The position numbers and the translations under genes were made by a program. 5,998 bases of DNA from Gammaproteobacteria bacterium (GTDB lineage Bacteria > Pseudomonadota > Gammaproteobacteria > SZUA-152), in NCBI GenBank assembly GCA_003229995.1, contig QIGJ01000245.1:1-5998 (forward strand), written 5' to 3'. Within the stretch, counting starts at the first letter, position 1, and every line of letters starts with the position of its first letter. The notes beneath the pieces are model-generated. The model was not told the origin of the DNA. It ran no database searches and saw only the letters and a program-made list of their open reading frames with translations. Below, piece by piece: positions 1-5,775 of the stretch.

Positions 1-30
1 CATGCCGTTGTTTTGCTTACGTCGGAATGA
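1..30 (+). CDS. ispF: IspF C-terminal end (2-C-methyl-D-erythritol 2,4-cyclodiphosphate synthase), partial
   Basis: Frame 1 reads HAVVLLTSE and then TGA at 28-30. Short tails of the type '(I/L)AC(H/E)AV(V/A)LL...' are typical of the IspF C-terminus in gammaproteobacteria, and ispF is the usual gene directly upstream of truD in that group. IspF makes 2-C-methyl-D-erythritol 2,4-cyclodiphosphate in the cytoplasmic MEP isoprenoid pathway. The stop overlaps the truD start (ATGA at 27-30), which suggests translational coupling. Only nine codons are visible, so the call rests on this short tail plus gene order. Confidence 0.75.
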   Translation, partial: HAVVLLTSE

Positions 31-1076
31 CGGAATACTCAGAACTCCCCGACTGGCCGCGTGCATCGGGAAACCCTGTCACATTTGCGGTCATCCGTTC
101 CTGCCCTGAAGATTTTCAAGTGGATGAAATCCTGAGCTTTGAGTTCGACGGTGAGGGTGAACATTTACTGGTTCATGTACGCAAGCGCAATCAGAATACC
201 GCAGATGTGGCGCAGAAATTGGCCCGGCATGCTGGTGTGAAAGTCTGTGATATTGGATATGCCGGACTTAAAGACCGCAATGCCGTTACCATGCAATGGT
301 TCAGCGTGTGGTTGCCGGGCAAACCCGACCCAGACTGGTCTGTGTTTGAAAACGAGGATTTACAGATTCTTGACAGTCAGCGCCATCGCCGTAAATTACA
401 ACGAGGCGCTTTACGGGGTAACCGTTTTGTCATTGTATTGCGTGACATTGAATGTGAGGAGCCCACCGATAAAGAAATTCTGCAACAGCAACTGGCTGTT
501 ATTCAAAAACAGGGTGTGCCCAATTATTTCGGTGAGCAACGTTTTGGACGTGGTGGAAAAAACCTGAGCGAAGCCGTTGCTATGTTCAATGGCCGACGAG
601 TGAGGGCCAGACATCTGCGCAGCCTGTATCTTTCTTCAGCGCGCTCGTTTTTGTTCAACGAAGTGCTGGCGGCACGCATTACGGCAGGTAACTGGTTACA
701 GGCATTGCCGGGAGAGGTCTTGATGCTTGCCGGTAGCCGCAGTTTTTTTGTTGCCGATGCATTAAATGAAGAAATTGAACACCGTCTGGCGAGTGGGGAT
801 GTGTTGTCTTCGGGGCCGCTATGGGGGCGGGGTGGGTTGCTCAGTCAACAGGATGCAGAGGTTCTGGAGCAAAACACACTTGCCGGGCAGGTCGTTTATC
901 GTGAAGGATTGGAAGCGGCCGGTTTGAAACAGGAGCGTCGTGCCTTGCGATTGATTGTTGCTGATTTTCAGTGGGAATGGTTGCACGAAGGAAAAAGCTT
1001 GCAACTGTGTTTTGAATTACCTGCGGGTTGTTATGCCACCTCGGTGCTACGTGAACTGATCCATTTCCACCATTGA
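27..1076 (+). CDS. truD: tRNA pseudouridine synthase D (tRNA U13)
   Basis: The 349-residue product equals the length of E. coli TruD. By family knowledge it isomerises U13 to pseudouridine in certain tRNAs, such as tRNA-Glu, in the cytoplasm. Visible landmarks: PEDF at 27-30; the catalytic motif GYAGLKDRNAV with the presumed catalytic aspartate at Asp83 (Asp80 in E. coli); GVPNYFGEQRFGRGG at 163-177; the TruD-specific insertion domain roughly from 155 to 300; and the C-terminal LPAGCYATSVLRELI at 331-345. The ATG at 27 overlaps the ispF stop by 4 bp. There is no strong Shine-Dalgarno, so coupled re-initiation is likely. surE, which often follows truD, is absent; the next gene is convergent. 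No frameshift or missing key residue is seen. Confidence 0.97.
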   Translation: MTEYSELPDWPRASGNPVTFAVIRSCPEDFQVDEILSFEFDGEGEHLLVHVRKRNQNTADVAQKLARHAGVKVCDIGYAGLKDRNAVTMQWFSVWLPGKPDPDWSVFENEDLQILDSQRHRRKLQRGALRGNRFVIVLRDIECEEPTDKEILQQQLAVIQKQGVPNYFGEQRFGRGGKNLSEAVAMFNGRRVRARHLRSLYLSSARSFLFNEVLAARITAGNWLQALPGEVLMLAGSRSFFVADALNEEIEHRLASGDVLSSGPLWGRGGLLSQQDAEVLEQNTLAGQVVYREGLEAAGLKQERRALRLIVADFQWEWLHEGKSLQLCFELPAGCYATSVLRELIHFHH

Positions 1077-1100
1077 AACCATCGGATAATTGTTTTGGTG

Positions 1101-1165
1101 TATACCCGCAGCCATGGAGCAAATAAGGCATGCACACGGCCTAAATCTCAATCGCTACGAGTATA
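1101..1165 (-). repeat. 65-bp palindromic-ended repeat, apparent internally deleted relative of the 5441-5602 element
   Basis: On the plus strand the segment starts TATACCCGCAGC and ends GCTACGAGTATA, so its termini are imperfect inverted repeats (about 10 of 13 positions pair). Its reverse complement matches the left arm of the 162-bp element at 5441 over about 55 bp. The first 27 positions differ at only two sites, and similarity continues to a shared CCATGGC. It then jumps directly to GCTGCGGGTATA, which matches the other element's right terminus (GCTACGGGTATA) at 11 of 12 positions. It therefore looks like one arm plus the opposite tip. The flanks are TTGGTG on the left and TTGGTA on the right, too imprecise to call a target duplication. 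It lies in the gap between two convergent genes and has no T-run, so I do not call it a terminator. Confidence 0.65.
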
Positions 1166-1221
1166 TTGGTAACGTTGATGGGGTTCGCAAACTCACCGCC
1201 AACCTACAACACGCAGGAAAC

Positions 1222-1246
1222 CAGAAAGTTATTACGTGTCCATTCC
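1222..1246 (+). repeat. Dispersed ~26-bp motif, copy A
   Basis: This is one of three copies of a motif with core AAGTTATTnCGTG, followed by a partly conserved nnCnTTnC. Copy A aligns with copy C (5388-5413) at about 21 of 26 columns with one gap. It lies just beyond the stop of the minus-strand chemoreceptor gene, about 10 nt 3' of it. Function is unknown. It could be a small repeat remnant or a site with a role near gene ends. Confidence 0.5.
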
Positions 1247-2464
1247 TGATGTTTCAGGCTTTGAACTGCGCCACCATTTGTTGCAGTTCGGTGGCAAGGT
1301 TGGCTAGGTCTTTGCTGGCGTGGGAAGTCTGTTCGGCACCTTGCGCTGATTCGTCACCTACCTGACTGATCGTCAACACGTTATGGTTGATTTCTTCAGC
1401 CACGGCACTTTGTTCTTCGGCAGCACTGGCAATCTGGGTGTTCATATCGTTGATGCGTGCCACTTCGTCAGCGATGGCGGTGAGGGCATCACCGGCTTTT
1501 GCCGTTTGCTCAACACCGATTTGTGCCTGTTCACGGCTTTCGTCCATGAGTTTTACCGCCTCTTTAGAACCCGTTTGCAGGGATTCGATCATTGCCTGAA
1601 TTTCCTGAGTCGATTCCTGGGTACGTCCGGCCAGAGTGCGCACTTCGTCGGCGACCACGGCAAAGCCTCGACCTTGTTCACCGGCACGGGCAGCCTCAAT
1701 AGCGGCATTGAGGGCCAGTAGATTGGTTTGTTCGGCAATGCCGCGAATCACATCCAGTACGGTGCCAATGCGATCACTGTCGGCTTCCACCCGCTGAATG
1801 GCTTCGGCGGATCGGCTGATGGCCTGGGCAAGGGTGTTAATCGTGTTGACCGCGTTATTAACCACCTGGCGTCCTGTGGACGATTCATCGTTGGCCGTAG
1901 AAGCTGCACCTGATGCTTCCACGGCGTGGCGGGCGACTTCCTGCACGGTGGTCGCCATCTCCTTCATGGCTGTGGCCAGTTGGTCGGTTTGCGATTGTTG
2001 TTTCTGGATACCATGACTGGTTTGCAGGGTGACGGTCGACATTTCTTCCGCAGCCGTAGCCAGTTGTGCTGTTGATCCCGTCACTTGTTGTACGATGTTT
2101 TGGAACTTGTCCAGCATGCTGTTGAGGCTGGTGGCCATGTCACCGGTTTCATCCTTGCTGTGGATATCGACGCGACGGGTCAGGTCGGATTGCTGTTCGA
2201 TCATACTCATGGCATCTTTCAACAGGATCAACGGTTCTGTGAGTTTGCTGGCAAAGAACCTCATCGCAATGGCGAGCATAATCAGGATGTTCCAAAAAGT
2301 GGCCCAGAAGATGCTGTTTTCCATGACACGTACGGAAGTGAAGGCTTCGGTCACGTCGATTTCTGCCAATATGGCCCAGTCCAGACCCAGTATTTTTATC
2401 GGGGCATAGGCGGATAGCACTTCCACACCACGATAATCCCTGATAAGTTCAAAACCGGTTTTGC

Positions 2465-2486
2465 CAGACAGTGCACAGACAGTGCA
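2465..2486 (-). repeat. Perfect 11-bp tandem duplication causing the chemoreceptor frameshift
   Basis: The plus strand reads CAGACAGTGCA twice in immediate succession (2465-2475 and 2476-2486). On the coding strand this is TGCACTGTCTG twice. Eleven bases shift the frame by two. The first frame is correct up to Ser370, then adds 26 unrelated residues and ends at the TAA at 2396. Removing either copy restores [20 protein letters not shown], which joins the sensor smoothly to the conserved [10 protein letters not shown] segment before the second membrane helix. A tandem repeat of this kind can in principle be gained or lost by replication slippage. Confidence 0.95.
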
Positions 2487-3567
2487 GATTTCGTGGCGAG
2501 GGTATTGACGGGAAACAGGCCGATAGTGGTTTCTTTGCTGTCGATTGCGCCACGCACATTTTCTGACAGTTTCACGTTTTTGGTGGCCGTCATAAAACCC
2601 ACTTTATCCTCGATGATGAAACGGCTCTGGCTGCGCATGAGGCCATCACTTCCCACTAAGTAGGTTTCGCCGGAGGTGCCCAGGCCGATCTCGCTCCAGC
2701 GCTTGGCATTGGTCATTACCCGGTTAATGCTGTCGATCGGCATTTGGAAAATGAGTACGCCTTCCAGTTTGCCGCTATCGTCAAAAATAGGGGAAGAGAT
2801 AAATGAAGCAGGGCCATCGTAGGACGGTGTGTAGGGGGCGAAATCATCCAGATAAACAAAGTCCGCCCGGGTCGCGGTTTGTGCCGCCTTGAATGCGCGG
2901 CCAATGCCGGTGTTGGCATAGGGGCCGCTGATCAGTGAAGTGGCAAAGTCCAGTTCTTTGAAGACAGAGTACACGATTTTTCCGGTATCCGGGTCCACCA
3001 GGAAAATATCGTAGTAGCCAAATTTGTTGAGAAAATCACGGATGTGGGGGTGGTAGCGTGTGTGGATCTGGTCATAGTGGGAGCCATTGTCGGTTTTGAC
3101 CAGTGCGTCTTTTGAGCCCAGAGGGTTACTGTTGGCTTTGATATAGGTGTATTGCAGGGCGACGGCATCGTCATCAATATCGCTATACATGTTTTGGGTG
3201 TTGATGTTTTCACCGTGGTTTTGATTTTTGTATTCATTGGCAAAATCATCGGTGTAATAGTGGGTGAGCTGGCTGCGGTATTGGTCGATATCAGCGTCCA
3301 GGGTTTCTTCCCGATAGCGGTAAAAAGCCGATTTGAATTCCTTCACGCCATCGATAATCATTCTATCGTTAGAGAAAGTCAGCACCTGTTTGCGGATGAC
3401 GTTGAAATAGTCTTCAATTTGGGTCTTTTTGATTTCCCGCAGTGAAATCAATTGCTGTTCAGTTTGCGCTTCCAGGGCATGCCTTGCCGTATTGGTGGCC
3501 ATTGTTTCGATAAAAATACCCGCCATAATTAGTGGGACTGCGGCGAGCAGAGAGGAACCAAGGATTA

Positions 3568-3577
3568 TTTTTTTTTT
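3568..3577 (-). repeat. A10 homopolymer in codons 4-7 of the chemoreceptor gene
   Basis: Ten consecutive T on the plus strand are ten A in the coding strand, inside ATG AAC ATC AAA AAA AAA ATA. The current length keeps the frame open. Runs of this length are prone to polymerase slippage, so the tract could produce frame variants in DNA or RNA. It may also be nothing more than a lysine-rich pre-membrane start. Confidence 0.9.
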
Positions 3578-3593
3578 GATGTTCATGTCTTTT

Positions 3594-3598
3594 TCCTT
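3594..3598 (-). promoter_or_regulatory. Ribosome binding site AAGGA of the chemoreceptor gene
   Basis: AAGGA on the minus strand lies 7 nt before the ATG at 3586. It decides the start: the longer reading from GTG at 3604 would include this site within the coding region. The product then begins MNIKKKIIL, a normal positively charged lead into the first membrane helix. Confidence 0.8.
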
Positions 3599-3636
3599 AT
3601 ACACCAGTCCGTTTAATCATTGTTCGCGTTCAGGGT

Positions 3637-3663
3637 ATTTCGGCAAAGTGCAAAACATCTTTA
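3637..3663 (-). promoter_or_regulatory. Sigma-28 (FliA)-type promoter of the chemoreceptor gene
   Basis: The minus strand reads TAAAGATG, then 11 nt, then GCCGAAAT. The established FliA consensus is TAAAGTTT-N11-GCCGATAA, so each box matches at 6 of 8 positions with exact spacing and the invariant TAAA and GCCGA cores. The inner edge of the -10 box is about 50 nt from the ATG at 3586, giving a 5' leader of about 40-45 nt. Chemoreceptors are classic late flagellar genes, so both sequence and context support it. No competing sigma-70 promoter was apparent between it and the gene. Confidence 0.8.
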
Positions 3664-3681
3664 GGCGGTATTCGGGGGACG

Positions 3682-3691
3682 TGGAATTCCA
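3682..3691. repeat. 10-bp perfect palindrome TGGAATTCCA
   Basis: This perfect palindrome lies about 20 bp upstream of the -35 box of the chemoreceptor promoter. Its position would suit a regulator site, but a 10-bp palindrome is short and may be chance. Elsewhere in 3664-3781 I see only a weak TGCAG...CTGCA pair (3710-3733), with no gene and no clear terminator. Confidence 0.25.
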
Positions 3692-3781
3692 TAGAAAATA
3701 AGGGTTTTTTGCAGGGAAAGCGAAACCTCTGCACGTTTGAGCAGTTGTAGTGGAGTGGTACTGACAAGTGGGGTTGTTATG

Positions 3782-3839
3782 AACGCAGAGACGCAAAGAA
3801 CGCAGAGAAAAACACTAAAAACTTTGCGTTCTCGGCGTT
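3782..3839. repeat. AACGCAGAG/ACGCAAAG repeat hairpin
   Basis: The block AACGCAGAG, ACGCAAAG, AACGCAGAG (3782-3807) contains a direct 9-bp repeat. After an A-rich spacer, CTTTGCGTTCTCGGCGTT (3822-3839) is nearly the reverse complement of AACGCAGAGACGCAAAG (one mismatch, one inserted base). The whole can form a hairpin with a stem of about 17 bp and a loop of about 23 nt. It starts about 50 nt beyond the trhP stop. There is no clean T-run directly after the stem on either strand, so terminator function is unproven. From memory, words built from ACGCAGAGACGCAAAG recur in intergenic DNA of many environmental bacteria, which fits a dispersed repeat. Confidence 0.65.
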
Positions 3840-3863
3840 GAATGCCCGGTGATTCTTTAAAAA

Positions 3864-3889
3864 CAGGGAAGTTATTGCGTGCTCATTTC
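3864..3889 (+). repeat. Dispersed ~26-bp motif, copy B
   Basis: Copy B begins CAGGGAAGTTATTGCGTG and matches copy C at 5388-5413 at 21 of 26 ungapped positions, including a shared 13-bp run at the start. It abuts the trhP stop codon (TAA on the minus strand at 3892-3890), as copy A sits just past the chemoreceptor stop. Confidence 0.6.
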
Positions 3890-5251
3890 TTACGCCAGAT
3901 AACGTGCAAGTAACCCCAACTTATCGGAGTGGTGCTCATTATTCTGTATGCTCCAGGGAATCAGTACTTGATGGCCGCTACCAGGGGCGACGTCCATTGG
4001 CTGGTTTTTAAGATCGCTCATGTGTGACAACACCACATCTCGATTGCCATCGGGATGAATTAATTGCAATGTATCACCCACGGAAAACTTGTTTTTCACT
4101 TCGATTTCGGCCAATCCGCGTTTTTTATCGATGCGGATAATTTCGCCGACAAACTGTTGTTCACTGCTGCGTGAATGCCCGGCGAGATAATTTTGTGTTT
4201 CGTGGCTATGGTGGCGTTCGTAAAAACCATCGGTGTAACCACGGTTGGCCAGCCCTTCGAGTGCGCCCAATAATTGTGGGTCAAGTGCTTTGCCGTCAAC
4301 GGCATCATCAATGGCTTGCCGATAAACCTGTGCGGTACGCGCGGCATAATAATGTGATTTGGTACGACCCTCGATTTTGAGGCAATCGATACCAATTTCC
4401 ACCAGTTGTTGCACATGTTCCACTGCACGCAGATCTTTTGAATTCATGATGTAAGTACCGTGTTCATCCTCTTCCATGGCCATGAGCTCTCCGGGACGAC
4501 CGGGCTCTTCGATGAGTACGGGCTGGTCGGCAGCAGGGTGTCGGGGAGCACCACCGCAGGCGGCATTGTTGGAGGGTGCATTGACCTTTACGGGTGTGGC
4601 AATGTGCAGATTACCCGTGGCGTCTTCCGTTGCGGAGGAGACTTTGTAATCCCAGCGGCAGGAATTGGTACAGGTGCCCTGATTGGGGTCACGGTGATTA
4701 AAATAGCCCGATAACAGGCAGCGGCCTGAATAGGCGATACACAGTGCGCCGTGTACAAACACTTCCAGCTCGGTATCCGGGCATTGCTGGCGGATTTCGG
4801 TGATTTCATCCAGGGATAATTCGCGTGAGAGAATCACCCGCTCAATGCCCAACGAATGCCAGAATTGCACAGTGGCGTAATTAACTGTATTGGCTTGCAC
4901 CGACAGGTGAATAGGCATTTCTGGCCAGCGTTCGCGTACCATCATGATCAGGCCAGGGTCGGCCATGATCAGTGCGTCGGGTTGCATGGCAATCACTGGT
5001 GCCATGTCCTTCATATAAGTGGCAATTTTGGTGTTGTGTGGTGAAATATTACTGGCCACGAACAGTTTTTTGCCTTGCGCATGGGCTTCGTCGATGCCGG
5101 TTTTCAAATTGGCGAGGTCGAAATCATTATTGCGTGTACGCAGGCTGTAACGCGGCTGACCGGCATACACGGCATCAGCGCCATAGGCCAGGGCGTAGCG
5201 CATGTTTTTTAGGGTGCCAGCGGGAGAGAGCAGTTCAGGTCGTTTGTTCAT
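3890..5251 (-). CDS. trhP: U32-family tRNA hydroxylation protein TrhP (YegQ)
   Basis: The 453-residue product, taken from ATG at 5251, equals the length of E. coli YegQ/TrhP and resembles it throughout, starting PELLSPAGTLKNMRYA. By family knowledge TrhP supports oxygen-independent, prephenate-linked hydroxylation of U34 in tRNA to 5-hydroxyuridine, the precursor of cmo5U-type wobble bases. Visible: the full U32 signature at 163-181 (EVFVHGALCIAYSGRCLLS); cysteines 171, 178, 194 and 198, the last two in GTCTNSCRW, as expected for the Fe-S cluster of this superfamily; EDEHGTYIMNSKDLRA at 261-276; LKIEGRTKS at 291-299; and a C-terminal beta-barrel-like domain from about 365. Residues about 222-247 form a low-similarity segment with an extra cysteine at 232. 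A TTG at 5299 in the same frame is a worse start. The Shine-Dalgarno before the ATG is weak. The gene is expected to be monocistronic. Confidence 0.95.
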   Translation of the reverse strand: MNKRPELLSPAGTLKNMRYALAYGADAVYAGQPRYSLRTRNNDFDLANLKTGIDEAHAQGKKLFVASNISPHNTKIATYMKDMAPVIAMQPDALIMADPGLIMMVRERWPEMPIHLSVQANTVNYATVQFWHSLGIERVILSRELSLDEITEIRQQCPDTELEVFVHGALCIAYSGRCLLSGYFNHRDPNQGTCTNSCRWDYKVSSATEDATGNLHIATPVKVNAPSNNAACGGAPRHPAADQPVLIEEPGRPGELMAMEEDEHGTYIMNSKDLRAVEHVQQLVEIGIDCLKIEGRTKSHYYAARTAQVYRQAIDDAVDGKALDPQLLGALEGLANRGYTDGFYERHHSHETQNYLAGHSRSSEQQFVGEIIRIDKKRGLAEIEVKNKFSVGDTLQLIHPDGNRDVVLSHMSDLKNQPMDVAPGSGHQVLIPWSIQNNEHHSDKLGLLARYLA

Positions 5252-5310
5252 CAGATAAATTGAATCAGTATGTGCGGAGCGCGAAGTGGCATGGAACAAT
5301 CAAGGTCGGC

Positions 5311-5339
5311 ATTGTATCACGGCGAGGAGCAAAGGTAAG
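5311..5339 (-). promoter_or_regulatory. Possible sigma-70 promoter for trhP
   Basis: The minus strand has TACAAT (5316-5311), one mismatch from the -10 consensus. At 17-bp spacing there is a poor -35 candidate, CTTACC (5339-5334). Transcription would begin about 50 nt before the ATG at 5251. The -10 box is good and the -35 weak, so this is a tentative call. Confidence 0.3.
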
Positions 5340-5387
5340 GAATGAGCTTTGTTCAATATGAAATGAGTCTGAAGCCGGGATGCCAGA

Positions 5388-5413
5388 CAGGGAAGTTATT
5401 TCGTGTACGTTCC
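5388..5413 (+). repeat. Dispersed ~26-bp motif, copy C
   Basis: Copy C begins CAGGGAAGTTATTTCGTG. It lies 27 bp before the left end of the 162-bp palindromic element and upstream of trhP. Unlike copies A and B, it is not near a gene end in this window, which argues against a simple 3'-end signal and for a dispersed repeat. Confidence 0.6.
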
Positions 5414-5440
5414 AAGTGCCGATAGCCTCTTCGTGTATGA

Positions 5441-5602
5441 TATACCCGTAGCGATTGGGATTTAGGCCTGACTGCACGCCCTATTGATGCCATGGCGGCG
5501 TTAAAATGTCTTGCAATAGAACGACTATTCCGCGTCATTTTGCCTGGCCATGAAATCAATATGACGCACATTCAGACCGAAATCCCAAACGCTACGGGTA
5601 TA
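5441..5602. repeat. 162-bp long imperfect palindrome (MITE-like element)
   Basis: The left end TATACCCGTAGCG... (5441-5463) and the right end ...CGCTACGGGTATA (5580-5602) are inverted repeats matching at 22 of 23 positions. Pairing continues inward: left-arm CTGAnTGnnCG, TATTGAT and CATGGC all recur in the reverse complement of the right arm. An AATAG-AACGA-CTATT stem-loop (5516-5530) forms the centre. The whole element can fold as one long hairpin. The outermost bases are TA on both sides, as expected if a TA target was duplicated, which is the habit of IS630/Tc1-mariner-type elements and MITEs derived from them. Any reading frame through it (for example the open frame from ATG 5492) looks like a by-product of the palindrome. 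It sits between divergent genes, so a terminator role is unlikely. Confidence 0.85.
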
Positions 5603-5623
5603 GCCCCACCCGAGTTTGCTTTT

Positions 5624-5638
5624 TGTCCACAGCGGACA
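5624..5638. repeat. Short inverted repeat TGTCC-N5-GGACA
   Basis: A perfect 5-bp inverted repeat with a 5-bp spacer lies 140 nt upstream of the redoxin start and 22 bp past the palindromic element. It could be an operator half-site pair or chance; no regulator is identified. Confidence 0.25.
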
Positions 5639-5761
5639 TTTATGCCTTGGGGTGGCCGGAGGTGTGCAGACATTACCTATTGTGACTTCTGGGTTAAATA
5701 CTCGGTGATTGTTAAAAGTAGCGTGTTTTTAGCGCTTAATTCACATATATACATATGAAGA

Positions 5762-5767
5762 AAGGAG
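5762..5767 (+). promoter_or_regulatory. Ribosome binding site AAGGAG of the redoxin gene
   Basis: A consensus AAGGAG lies 8 nt before the ATG at 5776. It selects that start over the in-frame ATG at 5755, which lies 5' of the site. Confidence 0.8.
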
Positions 5768-5775
5768 AATCCTGC

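Larger units (their letters stand above)
1254..3586 (-). pseudogene. Methyl-accepting chemotaxis protein, frameshifted by an 11-bp duplication
   Basis: This is a transmembrane chemoreceptor that would signal to CheA/CheW and the flagellar motor. The start chosen is ATG at 3586 with AAGGA 7 nt upstream; an in-frame GTG at 3604 lacks such a site. As written, the first frame gives 396 residues and stops at 2396; the rest lies in another frame. Deleting one copy of the 11-bp repeat at 2465-2486 gives a continuous 773-residue protein. Numbered on that repaired protein: membrane segment about 7-28; periplasmic Cache-like sensor about 30-410, with FGYYDIFLVDPDTGKIVYSV at 189-208 and SGETYLVGSDG at 305-315; second membrane segment about 421-443; HAMP about 444-496; methylation-helix and signalling domain to the end. 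The kinase-contact hairpin [19 protein letters not shown] is at 615-633. There is no C-terminal CheR/CheB tethering pentapeptide; the end is QFKA. No other stop interrupts either half, so the lesion looks recent, unless it is an assembly error. The ligand cannot be inferred. Confidence 0.93.
5603..5775 (+). other. Leader and promoter region of the redoxin gene
   Basis: No gene is seen here. The stretch holds the TGTCC-N5-GGACA inverted repeat (5624-5638) and an AT-rich stretch near 5735-5757. TATACA at 5748-5753, with TTTTTA 16 bp upstream, is the best promoter guess I can offer and it is weak. An in-frame ATG at 5755 precedes the ribosome binding site and is less likely to be used than 5776. 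Confidence 0.35.

Noticed and set aside
841..1137. 98-residue minus-strand open frame over the end of truD
   Set aside because: Antisense to well-conserved truD codons and extending into the 65-bp repeat; a shadow frame.
1077..1253. Bidirectional terminator between truD and the chemoreceptor gene
   Set aside because: Convergent genes make one likely, but I found no GC-rich stem followed by a T-run on either strand; the 65-bp element has inverted tips only.
1383..2417. Several plus-strand open frames opposite the chemoreceptor signalling domain
   Set aside because: They are antisense shadows of a strongly conserved coding sequence; no independent gene signals.
2396..2486. Programmed ribosomal frameshift in the chemoreceptor
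   Set aside because: No slippery heptamer with a downstream structure is evident, and the exact 11-bp duplication fully explains the frame change.
3782..3839. Short CRISPR-like array
   Set aside because: Only two 9-bp direct units plus an inverted copy, with no regular spacers and no cas genes.
5251..5299. Longer TrhP starting at TTG 5299
   Set aside because: The ATG at 5251 gives exactly the E. coli length and the conserved N-terminus; the 16 extra residues look like leader sequence.
5353..5571. 72-residue open frame on the minus strand upstream of trhP
   Set aside because: It crosses the boundary of the repeat element, has no plausible translation start and resembles nothing I know.
5492..5758. 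88-residue open frame on the plus strand through the palindromic element
   Set aside because: It starts inside the long inverted repeat and ends in the redoxin leader, has no ribosome binding site and no recognisable motif. The palindrome explains the sequence better.
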